From Poecilobothrus nobilitatus (taxonomy: Eukaryota; Arthropoda; Insecta; Diptera; Dolichopodidae), in contig OX352772.1 of assembly GCA_947095535.1 (NCBI GenBank), positions 316,520,018-316,584,017 of the forward strand: DNA of 64,000 nt, in the 5' to 3' direction. The translations under genes were made by a program, and so were the position numbers. Shown piece after piece: positions 1-13,200 of this stretch (the stretch's first letter is position 1; each line of letters opens with the position of its first letter). The notes beneath the pieces are model-generated. The model was not told the origin of the DNA and searched no databases. It saw only the letters and a list, made by a program, of their open reading frames with translations.

Positions 1-3000
1 TTGTTTTTTTTAAATCAACACATTAGAATGTAAGGTTAAAAGCCCATACGGGACAAAACCTTTTTATTCTTCTGGGAAAATAAAATTTTTATGAATCTGT
101 ATTAAAACATTTAAAGACTTTATAGAATACTTTAAATGTAGCCTATACATATTAATTATAAGAAAATATATTTACAGATACAAACCAATGTAGTCCTTAA
201 TTTATATTCTGGTTTATTTTAAAATTCAAAATGTAAAAATTAATTTTGAACGACAGTTTGTTACAATTAAACGGTAATTTAGTCATCATTCAAACTGGGT
301 ATTAATAATTATGTTAGAGTTATATAGTATTAACTATTATATAGAAGGTTATATAGTTCAAAATCTAATGCATTCATTTTTTAACCCAAAGAAATCCAAA
401 TTATTCTATAATATTATGTTTTTAAAAAATTTACAAAAAGTTTAATAGCATTAGGACATTCTTTCAATAGCACAGGACATTCATTTCTATATGTGTGTGT
501 ATGTATGTATATATAATGGTATCATCAGGTGCAATTTATGATATTCAATCCTTTTCATTTATTCCATTTATTTTTATTTTATGCTCATTTCATTTTCCAT
601 TCCAATTTTCTCTAACTTAAATAATTTAAAATATTTTCTTTGCAGAAAAACCTCATCTGGAATAAATCATTTCTTATTTTTCTATTATTATTATTTTATC
701 ATATAAATCTGTAAGATCTACCCCAGACATACTAAATCATTTTATTTTTATTAATTTTTTTTTTTTTTTTTCAAAGAAGTTAAAATATTTCCATTACAGG
801 AACGATTTATGATTTTTTTTTTTTTAGAAAATATGAAAAACTAGAATATTAAAATGAAAAAAAAAAAACTTAATTTCAAATTAAAATATCTGTAAAGCAA
901 AAAAAAAAAAAACAAATTGTTTGAAGATTTAATAAATCAAAAAAAACCAAAAAAAAAAGGATTAGAACGAATTTTATTACCATTTTACACATTGCAATTT
1001 AATCTAACCCTTAGGTTAAGTAAAATGATATTTTTATAATTATTGAACCGGGGAATAAACAATTAAATTGAACTTATATAGATTTTAAAATTAAAACTAA
1101 ACAGTAAAAGTTTATAAAATATGTTTAAGGATTAAAATGTTTTTGTACTTTGAAGTAATATTTTAAAGATTTCATCAATCTTTCTCTTCAGGACAGGTAT
1201 TTCAGGTATTTTATTGAGTAAAAATCTGAATTGAAATGTGCAGTGTGTACATTTTTAAATTTAAAGGATTTTCCAAGCTAATCAAAACTAATTTAAAATT
1301 AAAACACACATGAAAAGAAAATTTTTCCCAGAATAGCGCAGTATAGAAATATTACTTAAGTTTTGGTACTACTTTCCAATATGTAGAACAAAAAAAGGAC
1401 TCTTATTAACATATTTCTATTAAATAATTGCAATAACTTTTATTTTTTGATTCATTTAATCAAAAATTTTTTAGTTTTCTTAATAACTATCATAACTTAA
1501 AATAAACTTTAAGGAAAATAATAGCCAAAAATAGAAATAAAGTAAAACTTTATAGACAATTTATATGCAATTGAAATATCCTTTACATTCAAATTCAAAT
1601 AAATATTATTTCTAAATTCATTCATTATTTGGTATTAGTTTTTTGTCCAATATTTGTGGAATTTGTTTCTTTATTGAAATTGGACCATTATTGTGTTTTA
1701 CTATTACATTATATTAATATATACGTATATATATAAATTCATTGTAGAAAAATTCATAAACCATTAAATTGACTATTCTGGTAAGCCCTTTGAACTATCC
1801 AAAATAATAGAATGTACTTTTCTTTTTTTCTTTTTCTGCAATTCATTTTACATGTAAATCCTCAAAAAAAAAAGCAACAAGAACCCGTATCCTGTAAAGA
1901 ATTCCATAAAAAAAGAAACAAAAGAAAAATCAAATTCCAATTGAAAAATGTTAAAAGAAAAAATCAAATATGTTTTTTTTTTTTTGGTTCTTTTGTATGG
2001 AACGTGTGCAAAAAATTGCTAAATGAATAAATTTTCTATATTATCCAGGGTAAAAAAAAAAAAAAACAAAACAAATGAAAGATTTTCTCTTCTTTTTGTC
2101 CATTTTCTTCTGAATTATTTTTAATTCATTTTTTGTTTGTAGGTTCAATATAAAAATATTTTTTTTTCATTTATACTACATTCTAAGCAAAACAAAAAAC
2201 TCACCAAACAAAAAAAATAACAAGCTAATATAACTTAACCAAAAAACTATAATGTAAAAAAATAAGCTTATAACACCTCTTTCCCAAAAATTTTTAAATT
2301 TTCCAAAAATTGAATGAAAATATAAGGAAAAAAAGTTCAAAAGGTTATTTTCAAAAGTCATCACCATCATAACTGTGTGGAACATTAGTAGCAATATTGT
2401 AACATACAAAAAAAAAACTTGTTCTTTTGCTATAATAATGTTACTTTGTTTTTTTCCCCCCGTTTTACCATTCAGGATTGCCTTATTGCACAATGATTCT
2501 TTTTTTCTTCTCTTTTTTATTCAAAAACTATAACAATAACAATAAAAACAAAAACAAAAATCTAAAATATATAACAGTTTCGATGTAATACATTTTAAGC
2601 TTAATTTTATGGTGCAATATTGAATGTTTTTCATCGTTTTGGATGATCGTAAAATTGAAGAAAAACAAAAAAAAAAAAAAAAAGAAACAAAATTACGAGT
2701 GGTTAATGTTATAAAAAAAAAAAAAAAAAAAAATTTCAGCCAGATGCATTACATAGTGTTGCAAGGATCTCGATTTTTTTTTTTTTTTAGTAAGAGGAAA
2801 AGAGTGTGGATTGGGGAAACGATAAAAATTTCAATAAATATAATTTAAAAACAATTTTAATATTCCAAAAAAAAAAAAAAAAAACAAATATGTACTTATA
2901 ACAAAACCAAAAAAAAATTCACAAAATATGCTTTCATATATAGATGGCTTTTTAAATCCAATGTTTCTTTTATCGATTTCTAGTTAAATCACCATTTGTG

Positions 3001-3378
3001 GGTGATATTAAGCAGTTGAATTGGAATATTTGATTTTGAGGATTTAAAATATACTTTGTGTGTGTATTGTTTTTTTTTTTTTTTTTTCATTTTTTGGAAA
3101 GTCTTTATGGATTTTTCAATTACCAAAAAAAAAAAAAATAAATAGTAACAAAAAAAAAACGGAAACATTGTTTGTTTAGATTTTTTTTGTTCTCTCAGTA
3201 AAAAATATTAGTTTTATTACAATTTTAGAAAATTTGTAATTTTTAAGTACTTTGATAACGTAATACTAATAGAAATATATATATTAGTTAGTAAAAAATT
3301 TTACTTTATTGTAAACTACTAAAAATAAAAGTAAGTATTAAATATAAAAAGATTTTTGAACGATGTTGTTAATAAATA
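1..3378. other. AT-rich noncoding stretch
   Basis: No gene or recognisable element is seen here. The stretch is A/T-rich with many homopolymers, for example A/T runs at 750-960 and 2660-2890, and a short GTGT/GTAT run near 490-515. Predicted frames of 70-105 residues at 1812, 2176 and 2624 run through these A/T tracts and have Lys/Asn- or Phe-rich composition, so I treat them as chance. Probably intron or intergenic DNA. Confidence 0.7.
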
Positions 3379-3748
3379 CAGTTAAACCTTCCTATGTTGC
3401 TACCTTTATAATAGGAAATTTTCCTTCTTTGAAACAGATCTTGCTCTTGAAACTTGAAACAAATTTATATTGAAAATATACTTTTTCGGTGGAATACTCT
3501 ATATATGGAACAAGTTTTTTTATTTTGTCAACTACCCATCTCATCTAGATTTTTTTTTGAATATGACCTCTTTATTTTATTTATAACAACATTTCCGTCA
3601 TCTCAAAAATACCCACCTTCTTCTCTGTATTTTATTTTTATTTTATTGCCTCAATATTTTTTGAACAAATTTATCTCACTTGAATATTCTCTATTTGAAA
3701 ATTTTACTGATCCCTTCCCGGATCGTTCGAGATAGTGAAGTTTTACTG
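3379..3748. mobile_element. pogo/Tigger-like MITE with TA target site
   Basis: A 370-bp non-autonomous DNA transposon. The left end reads CAGTTAAACCTTCCTATG. The reverse complement of the right end reads CAGTAAAACTTCACTATCTC, and 15 of the first 20 positions agree. A TA dinucleotide flanks both ends (3377-3378 and 3749-3750), the duplication expected of the Tc1/mariner/pogo superfamily. CAGT-AAAC-type ends followed by a CTCGAAC motif are typical of Tigger/pogo elements. The 93-residue frame inside (3454-3735) shows no transposase motif. The right end agrees at 20 of 24 positions with the left end of the element at 59232, so both belong to one family. Confidence 0.7.
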
Positions 3749-4040
3749 TACATTATAAAATTAATTTACTTTTTTTTTTAAGGAAAATTAGTTTTTTTCA
3801 TTAAGTTAAAGTAAAAAAAAAAACTCTTTCAATGCAAAGATTAAAATTTTAAATTATTGTTTAATTTTTATGATAAGTTCATTTACGAATCATTAAAACC
3901 ATTTATAAAGTACATATTACAGAATAGCCCATTAGTTCCTTCATAATTAAAGTCAATAAAATTTTATATTAATATGTAAATAAAACATTTGATTCCTAAT
4001 ATTAAGAAATTGTGAACGGAATTATATAAAATATGTATAT

Positions 4041-5120
4041 ACTAGATAAACCCGGCTTAGCATACGCCAGTTTGGTAATCTAGAAAAAATATTGGTTAAT
4101 AATTTTGGTATCATAGTAATCTAGAAATAATATAGGTTTTTTGTGACTTAACTTTTAAATGAAATAAAAAGAACTAACTTTCTGTTCTATTATATACTCG
4201 TATTTTATTTATCTTAAAAACGTTTTTTGAGAACTGTGTTCCTTTCATCAGTAAGAATACTTAACTGGGGCCTTGATAGCCTAGTGGGTAAGAGCGTATA
4301 AAAGAGCTGTAAACACTGAGAGAGTATGGATTGGAATCCCACACACGTCGTAAGAGTTATTCCCCCCCTTACGACATTTACAGCCCCGCCTGAATAAAAA
4401 AAGGCTGTGTAATTTCCTGTCCACATTTATGTGGCAGAGAAATGAATTAAAAAAAAAAAAAATGCTAAACTTTTTACAATAAGAATAAATTTAAATAAAC
4501 ATAAAAACGCAGATAACAACACTAAGAAAATTAAAAAAAAATTTTGTAGTGGGAGTTTGGAGGGCGGTAAACTCTCTCAAAAATAATTATTTTGTATAAA
4601 AATGTTTAAATTCATATAAAATTCACTATTTTTTAAGTGAAATGTTAAAATTGAATACTTTTACATGGAAACCTGTATGCATGGACATATTTTAGTATTT
4701 GTTTTAGAGTTGGATTCAAAATCAGCATTTCAATAATTTTGTAGCGGGCCTTTCAAAATTAATTTTTTTTTCAAATGGAAATGTGAAAATTTAATTTTTT
4801 TGTTAATGATATATGTGTGGGCATATTGTAAGTATTAATAGCTGGATTCAAAATCAGAGTATTTCCCTTATTCGGAATATTTATATATTATATAAATATA
4901 TGTCTGTCTATGCGAGATTTTGAAATTTCGGGATTTTGATTTTCGAGATTACGATAATAAATTTTGAATTTTTTTTATTCTTTTTATCTGTTATGTGCAA
5001 TATTAGTTCTTGCTAGGAAAAATATTGTTGCAAATTTTTACGGCTTTATATGCATCTAGACTTTATATGGATCTAGGCTTTATAAGGATAATATGGATCT
5101 CTATAGTCAAAATTGTGTTT
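4041..5120. repeat. decayed interspersed repeat with internal duplication
   Basis: This block is more complex than its surroundings and looks like an old repeat. It opens with CTAGATAAACCCGGCTTAGC, and TGGTAATCTAGAAA-type sequence occurs twice near 4072-4135. After the SINE insertion, TTTTGTAG(T/C)GGG occurs at 4542 and 4737 and TGGATTCAAAATCAG occurs at 4711 and 4843, showing a diverged tandem duplication. Near 5050-5105, CTTTATATGGATCT-type sequence is repeated. The outer limits are uncertain and no terminal inverted repeat or coding domain was recognised, so the class is unknown. Confidence 0.35.
4267..4462 (+). mobile_element. tRNA-derived SINE, copy A
   Basis: First of three copies of one SINE family. 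The head has an A-box-like TAGCCTAGTGGGTAAGAG and a B-box-like GGATTGGAATCCC. Two short hairpins follow in the body: GTCGTAAG (4347-4354) pairs with CTTACGAC (4368-4375), and ACAGCC (4380-4385) pairs with GGCTGT (4403-4408). The body ends ATTTATGTGGCAGAGAAA and runs into an A tail at about 4449-4462. Flanks AATACTTAACT (4256-4266) and AATGCTAAACT (4461-4471) agree at 9 of 11 positions, consistent with an aged target-site duplication. SINEs of this sort are transcribed by RNA polymerase III and moved by a partner LINE. The 70-residue frame at 4214-4426 on the minus strand is antisense to it. Confidence 0.85.
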
Positions 5121-5602
5121 TTAATATTACCGACTGACTAATAATAAAATTTAATGTGAACAAAATTTTTATTTATAATCTTCGATTAATTTAAAGTATT
5201 CGATTGCAGTAAACCTTTCTTTATGACCCGCAATGTTCTAATGAATCAAAATTTGTTTGATTTACAAAAACATGACACAGCTACACTTATTACTTTAAGG
5301 AAAATGAAATTAACCTCAAATTGTGAAAGATTTTCAACTTAAGAAATTTCTAGTTAAAGAAGTTTCAAAGTTTTGTTTTAAAAAAATGTTTCACATTCAT
5401 AATTTAACTCCATAAAACCGTAGCACAAGGAGGTAATTATGAAAACAAAACAAAAAAAACTATTTATTTTATAACAAAATATTTTTTTATTTAATTTTGT
5501 TTGAATTTTGTTTCCCCACCACAGACAATATGATGAAGAAATAAATGATCCTTGTTGTTATATTATTTTATCGTATTTTATATAATATTTTGAACTTATC
5601 AG

Positions 5603-5655
5603 AGAACCTGAGAGCTTTCATCTGAAAGACCGGCATTTTAAGCATCGCGGCATTG
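5603..5655 (-). mobile_element. possible tRNA-like SINE head fragment
   Basis: On the minus strand TGCCGCGATGCTTAAAATG resembles a Pol III A box. It is followed by a small anticodon-arm-like hairpin, CTTTC-AGATG-AAAG, and then AGGTTC, the start of a B-box-like sequence whose second half is lost. No body or tail could be traced. This may be a relic of a SINE family different from copies A-C, or chance. Confidence 0.3.
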
Positions 5656-7668
5656 AAAAAATACCCTACTTATTAATTCAGCAATTTAATTAATAGAATC
5701 CTAGATTTAATTAGAAAATGAGGGTTAAAAATTGTTTGCTGCTAATATATTAGCAACTACCGTCGGACACCACTTAATCTATTGAAGTCTATCTACTACA
5801 CTACAAATTACCTTCCGAAGTTTTTAATAAAATCAATCTTAGTTTTTGACTTACCGGAAAACGAAATGGGTACGTGAATAGTAAACTCGTTGTTTTTATT
5901 ATAAGAAAAGATTGACAAAGTGAAAATATGTTTTGTAGAATATTAAACTTTTCTTGATTTATTATTTATGTAAATTCTTCTGCAGAGAAACATAATTTTC
6001 TAATGATCAACTTTTTGAATATAATCACATTATAGACAAAATTATGTAGAATTTATTGAATATGTAATTTAACAATTATTGCAATCGTAAACATTTTTCT
6101 TTCTGTTGCCAATTTGAATGACATTTTCTAAAGTTTCAACATTTTTAAATTTAAACACAAAATATGTACATATATATTATAAAATTTCCATTTTAAAGCA
6201 ATTTTTATTCTATTTAATTCATTCTATTTAAAAGATTAATGACCGATAGATTTGTTTAGAACCAATTAACATAATTTTTCTAATAAGTATTGAAAAATAA
6301 TTTATTTTTCTTTTTTTCTTTTTTCTAAGCCAAAATTTCCAATTCGAATTTTGTTTCTTTTTTTTTTTGTTTTTTTGCTGTTATTGATGGCTAAAAATGA
6401 CCCCAATAGATCAAAAAATAAAATAATTACATTTCATTTCTTTTAAAACTAATTTTGTTTTTTTTTTTTTGTAGAAGCAAAAACTTTTTCCAATTTTTAG
6501 CGATAAAAAAAGAGAAAAACAATATTCTAATATTCAATTAAACAAATTAAATTCATTGTAAGTTTCTAAATTGGTTATAGGTCTGCTATTTCATATATCA
6601 AAAACCCATTTTTCTAGAATTATTTATGTGTTCAAATTTTGAATAAAAGTTAAAATTTATGAAACTTTATATGTTAAAATTATAAGTAAGTAAAAGAAAA
6701 ACTACTTAAATATGTAATTTATCTTAAGATACGTTTAAGATATTTTATGTATTAGAAAAAAAAAAGAAGAAAATCCGAAATATATATCAAAATATTAATT
6801 TAAACTTTTTTGTTTTTCTATTTATTTATTCGATTAGTTTATTTAATATAATATAGACTTTTTTTTATCTTTATTATTTCTCTAATTTACTTTAAGAAGC
6901 AAAAAAAAAAAAAAAAAAAAATGATTTGCGATTTTTTCTATTTTAGCGATATCCTTTTTTTTTTCTTTTTTTTTGTTTTGTATGTCTAATATATAAATAA
7001 ATTTATATAAAATTTATGAAATCCAATTGTCTCGCCATAATTTCCAAATTGAAATGATTTACTATATGTATATATATTTATAGATACAAAATATCCAAAA
7101 AAAAAAACAACAGAAAATAAAAGGGGGAATAAACCTGCTTAAAATATTTGTATCTCTCTTTAATTTCATTCTATTACTTTATGATGTATTTGTGGATGTT
7201 ACAAAAAAAAATAAAGAAAAAAATCCTTTAAGTTAAAGAAAAATTAATCATATATAAAAGAAATTATTTTTAAAAGATTCATAAATCTAATCAATAAACT
7301 ATAAATATGAATTTTGATGATTTTTTTTTTTGCCTTTATTTGGGTGTCTATTAATGTTCATTTATCAAAAAATTCTAAATTTAATTTATGTTTGTTTAAT
7401 AAGTTTTATGAAATTATAGAGTTGCCATACATTATATAAATTTTATTTATTTTAAAACATAAAACAAGAACAAAATTAGTGAAGGATGCCAGTTTGCTTA
7501 AATTCATTTATCTAAAAGATATTTTGGCTTATACTATTTGACAAAACAGACTTGAAGCAAAATAAAAAGAGTATTTCACAAAAATACTTTTAACAAAAGC
7601 GTCACATGTCGCGCAAAATGAGTTGTAACATTTTTTAAAATATGTATGTAAAACATATGATTGAGTTA

Positions 7669-7670
7669 CC
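7669..7670 (-). other. candidate recursive-splice (ratchet) point
   Basis: On the minus strand the sequence reads CGCTTTTTTTTGTTCTTTAT followed by CTAG|GTAACTC. A pyrimidine tract and a 3' splice site are fused directly to a donor-like GTAACT. Such AG|GT points split very long introns in Drosophila. If the exon at 41226-41322 is real, this lies within its downstream intron. The motif is short and chance matches are expected in 64 kb, so confidence is low. Confidence 0.25.
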
Positions 7671-8286
7671 TAGATAAAGAACAAAAAAAAGCGTCTTCAC
7701 TGTTTTATAGATATCTTGCAAATAATGGCACTTGCTCTAATAAACTATAATCAATTATGCCAAACTATTCCAACGTACCCTGATAGAAGCAATAAGTTTT
7801 CATTTCCACATTATGGAAATTCGTAGGTGATTCAAAACTGGTTATGGAAACTTATTCGTTGGGAGAACTGCTAAAATGTGAAACATACTTCTACACTATG
7901 CGTTCCCTTCTGAAAATAATATTTCTTACTACAATTTGCAACTATTTAAAAACTACCCCTTTAGCTTCATTTCCAATTTACACTCTAATTCAGACTTAAT
8001 ATCCTATTTGACCACGTTTTTACGCTTCCATTTAGCAAAAAACTACATTTGTGCAAAGAAATTCGTTCCTAGTCTTTAGTTAACGTGTAAAAAACAAAAA
8101 TTATGTAATTAGAAGAAATTAGTTTTAAAGTTAGTTACAAAATCAGTGTCTTATACTTTTTCGAGAACATTTATAATATTTGCAAAGTACATATATATTA
8201 TGTTTGTGAAATATCTTTCAGCCAAATGTCTCATTGTTAGAAAGTTATAAAAGTCTTTTTTTCCGAAAAGATGTTATGCAAAATGT

Positions 8287-8317
8287 TGTTGGAATTCGAC
8301 AAATGTTGGAATTCGAC
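8287..8317. repeat. two-copy 17-bp tandem repeat
   Basis: TGTTGGAATTCGAC occurs at 8287-8300 and again at 8304-8317, giving a repeat period of 17 bp. It is a local duplication in otherwise unremarkable DNA. Confidence 0.85.
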
Positions 8318-9126
8318 TAAACTGTTAAAACTAAACCATGGTTTAGATAGGAAAAAATTAATTTAATAATTTTCATTATACTAAAAGAGCAGTAATTTCC
8401 TTAAATAAATTAAGAAAAGCTCAATTTTAGTTTCGATATCGGTATAATCGAATAAATCTTTTTTACCAATAAAAAAATTATAAAATTACTCACTAGAGTT
8501 AATTTCAATACGACATATTCATTGATGATCTAGTAAAAGAAATTTCAAATGAAAATGTGTTACAAATATTTCTGCTTCTTTTTATGAATTTATATTAAAA
8601 ATAAAATAAATCAAAAGTTTTTATATTTTAAACATTAAAAATTTCTGAAGATATTATTACACTATGGTATATAATTCTTGAACATTCTTCAAATATTTAA
8701 TATCATATAGAATTCTCATGTGAAAATATAAAATGTGCCTAGTGACGTTACAATGTTTTAAGCAATTATAGACAATCACTAAATACATAAACAAAAATTT
8801 ATAAAATAAGTCGAACAAACCCAATAATTCTATAAAATTTCATTCATTATGACAGAATAAATGTTTTTTATATAAAAAAATAGTGGATCATCTGGCAACA
8901 TTATTTTTTACAATATTTTTTGATTATGTTCAATAAAAAAAATTAAAAATGAATAAAAAATTCATCGATTTGATTTTCAATAATCAAAACAAATTTGTTG
9001 ACAAAATAATTTGTTTCTGAAACATTAAGCAACAAAATAAAAGAAAAATTGCAGATATTATTATGTACTTATTACAGTAATATCTAAAATTTATTTATGT
9101 ATATTAAAAATAAAATTATATAAAAA

Positions 9127-9150
9127 TGTATACATTGTATACATTGTATA
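9127..9150. repeat. 9-bp tandem repeat (TGTATACAT)
   Basis: TGTATACAT is repeated almost three times without interruption. Each unit contains the palindrome TGTATACA. Confidence 0.8.
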
Positions 9151-10170
9151 GATACATATACATATTAAATGAATATTTGATGGAATATAAATTAAAATAA
9201 AAGGGAGATCCAATATTAAACCGTTTTATATTTTACATAATATACATAATATGTATATAAACATCAATATGCATACATAAATAAAAAAACTAAATTATAA
9301 ACTTTAAGTTTTTCTTTTTTCAAAACATTTTTATTTTTGAGTTCTTTTAATTTACAGTTGTAAATTTTTTTTTTGTCTTCTTTTTTTTTTTTTGTATTGT
9401 TGATAGTTAGTTATATTTTGATGTCTAAAATAGCCCTAAGTTGATATGAGTTATGACTTTTTGTATTTTTGTTTATATCTTCAAATGATTTTTTTTTTTT
9501 TTTATGTAAGAATGTACCTAATAAAATTGGTTTTGTTTTCATAAGAGTTTAACGTTGTTCTTCCTGCGGAGAGTGTAGGTAGTATAAAATGTACAAAAAA
9601 AAAAAAAAAAGAAAAACGTTATTGTTTCAGGGTAAATTTTTTTTTTTTTTTTTTTTAACACGATGAGTGCTTTAACCATCATCTTGGAATAACAATGCAA
9701 TCATAAAATGTGGGTGGAAAATAATTTTCTTATTTGATTTTATATTATTGCCTTTTTGTACGTCTAGAGATATAAATGTTGTATTGGGTTCGATTTGGCT
9801 TTTTAAAATTTTGAAAGGAATAAAATCCAAATTTAAGAAACAGAATAAAAAATACAAAAGAAAGCAAAGATTAAGGAGTTAAAGAAATTGCATACAATAA
9901 ATTTCAATCTTTTAAAAAAAGTATTATTTTTTTTCTTTTTTCTTATTAATAAATTGCTTGTCTTTTTTTATTTTTAGGTTTTTTCTTTTTGTTTTTTTCA
10001 TTTTTATGGTTTTAAATCAATTGAATAATAAAAATTGGCGCCGCCAACAAATAAAAACAACAATATTAAAAAAAAAATATAACAATAAAAAAAATATTGT
10101 AAGAGTTTTCCATCATTCATCAAAAATTTCTTTTGAACGATTTTTAAAGTCTAAGTCTATACAATATTGA

Positions 10171-10178
<8 letters not shown>

Positions 10179-10201
<23 letters not shown>
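10179..10201. repeat. (AT)n microsatellite
   Basis: An uninterrupted AT dinucleotide run of about 23 bp that follows a poly-A tract. Confidence 0.95.
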
Positions 10202-10202
<1 letters not shown>

Positions 10203-13200
10203 GAAGGTAAATTTACTTGTTGAAAGTACAAAAAAAAAAAATTAAAAAAAAAAGTACATAATACGATTATTTTTTATTATATTAAAATTGCATAGTAAAG
10301 ATTGAAGCCAAAGTATTGTAACAGTGAACTAAAAAATGAATAATAAAAAAAAAAATCCAAAAAGCGCGTTAAATTTACGAAGAAGGAAAACAATTTCTTG
10401 AATGAAATTTTATTACTTTTATATTCATATACATATGTAGGTGGGCTTTAACAATGTTAGGTTGAATATCGGCTGAAAAAAAAGGGTAGGTAATTGATTT
10501 TATAAAAAAAAAATAATAATGTGTTTAATTTTTTTTTTTTTCCTTTTTCAAATTGAAATCACAATTTAAAAAGGAAAGGTAAATGTTAAATCAAGGTAAA
10601 TTTTTATTGCTAAATGTCTATTTAAAAAAAAAAAAAAACAAAAAAATTTAATTTGTATCTTTAAATTTAATATCCGCTGCTGGATATTTTCTAAATTGCG
10701 ATAATCAATCAAAATATTTTGAAAATTTTTATTGCAGTTAAGATAAAAAGTTGAGATTTGCATTTGATGTATGTAATTTGAATTAGATGCATTTTTTTTC
10801 ATTAAGTTGATTTTATATAAATTGTAAAATTGTAAAAGATAAATTAGGTATAAGTTTTTTATAATTTTATTACGATATTATACGATCAATAATGTATTTA
10901 TTTTTTGAAGTTTGTATAGAATCAAATTTTTAGTATTATCTTAAATCTTCAGAATTCGATTCGAATTTAATTGAATAACTTAAAAACTTATTAAAAGATT
11001 TAAAATAAATACCTTTTAAAAGAAATATATACGTACTAAAAAAAGTCTAATAATCTAATTTAATTTCTAATTTCATTTTTTAGTTCTTTGAGTAGAAAAC
11101 GAAAATGAAATCTTACATGAAAATTTATCTTACAACTTCATCTTTATTTAATAAAAGATTTAGGACAAAAAAAAAATACTTGAAATAAAATTAAAATAAA
11201 ATAAAACAAATTAATTTTATTTATTTTATTATTAGTGATAAAAGACAAAGAAACCCTTCTAAAAATTTTCATTTTTAAAAACATATAAATACAGTTTTTC
11301 CCTGACAAAATAATTTCTAAATAGATGAAAAAAAAGATTTTATTCTACTAATTTACAATTTTATTACCATTATAAACATAATGATTCAATATTTTCATTT
11401 TGCAAAATCACTAACTCTATTTATTTTGTTTATTATTTTGATAATTTTCTATTTTATATTTTCACCTCACAAAACATTAATTTTTATTAGTTGATTTAAA
11501 ATAAAAAAACAAAATTTATTTTAAATGAAAAACGCTAACAAGAAACATATAAAAAAAGAACAAAATAACCATAATAACTCTTAAAACTCTTTTAACGCCA
11601 ACTCTTTAATTAAGTACTCAGAGTGAACCCCCATAATATAATTACAGTATAATTTAATTCCAATAAAAATTAATATGTTCACATATTCAATTTTTATTTT
11701 CTTTTTTTTACTTTTTTGCTTATTCTGTGCCTGATTTCTTTTCAAACCACTCTTTTATTTTATTTTATTATTATCTTGTCTTTGCCAAACATCCTACACA
11801 CATATATATATAAATGACTTTTCATTGAATTTCAGTTTTTCCTTTCTTTCAACATCTGACTTCTCTTAAATTTTCTTGTCGTTCAATTAAATTCTGAAGA
11901 AAAAGAAATAAACAAAAAAAAAAGGAACCAAATTAAAAAATAAAGGTAATTTTACACAAGTTGAAGACAAAAAAAAAAAGAAGAAAAACAAAAACCGAAA
12001 TATACCAATAAATATAAAAGAGGGATAGAAAAATCAAATAAAAAAAAAAAAACTAAAAACCAACATAAAAAAAAAAAATAAAAATTATACTGAAGATTAT
12101 AAAAATTCATTTGACCATAATTTTTACTGGTTCATTACTTTCAATTACTGTTTTAGCCAAAGAATAGCACATAGAAAAAAAAAAAAAAAATTAACACTTC
12201 ATTGGACCTTCACAAAAATTAAAGCTTCACTCAACATTATTTTTCTTTTCTATTTTCTTTTTTTTTTTTTCTTCGTGTTTCTTCTTTTTATCCCATTAAT
12301 GATTCTTATATTCTTTCTTTGGTTCATTTAATATTGTAACTAAGGTAGTTATTTATTATATAAATATAAATAAAGAAATTTTTTAGAATTGGTTGATGGC
12401 TGGTGATTTAATGATGTAAAAGAAAAAAAAAGAAAATTATTTTTGAAAAAAAAAAACAAATATCGGTTAAGCATAATTATTTTTCCTTCACTTATATTCT
12501 TTTATTTCTAAATAAACTAAAACATCTTATGTATCTTATATTAGTAATTTTTTCTTCAATTCATAGTTTTGGATTAAAATATTGAAAAAAGTATACAAAA
12601 AAATAAAAAATCATTTTAATGAAAGTTGAATTTTAGAGAAATGAAAACATATTTATCAAATAAGTTTAAAAAATAATTCTGTATTTTACGTCATGATTAA
12701 ATGATAAAAAAAATAAATTAAAAAAATAAAAATCGTATACATATTTTACAAAATATTTTTCAATTTTCATCAACAAATAATATTTTATTTTAATTTTTAA
12801 TGAAAAAATGTTTGCTTACATTTTGTTTAAGTTTTAAACATAAATAAGAAAAAAAAAATTTCAATTATATAAATTGCATATTTATTGGGGCAATGGAAAA
12901 ATTATCTAATTTATGAATCAATACAGAAGTATTATTGATTTTAGCAATTCTAATAACGATGAAAATTTTTATTTATAGTTTTTATTTTTTTTACGATATA
13001 TTTCTTTTTTGTTCTTTTTCTTTATAAGTACACGTATATAATAATACCACTGTCAAGATTGGAGGAAATTAGAAAGACAAAGAAAAGTAAAAAAAAAGAA
13101 AAAAAAAAAAAAACAAACCTAAAAAACATGCAATTTGAATTGGTATTTAACAAGAATAACGATGTTGTCTAGGTAATAATACCGCATCAGACATCTTTTT

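Noticed and set aside
1180..1225. Plus-strand acceptor-like CTTTCTCTTCAG with nearby CAGGTATT
   Set aside because: No open exon follows, and it is on the strand opposite the supported exon.
2176..2493. 105-residue minus-strand ORF with hydrophobic stretches
   Set aside because: Phe/Leu runs come from A tracts; no membrane-protein family pattern.
4214..4426. 70-residue minus-strand ORF
   Set aside because: Antisense to SINE copy A.
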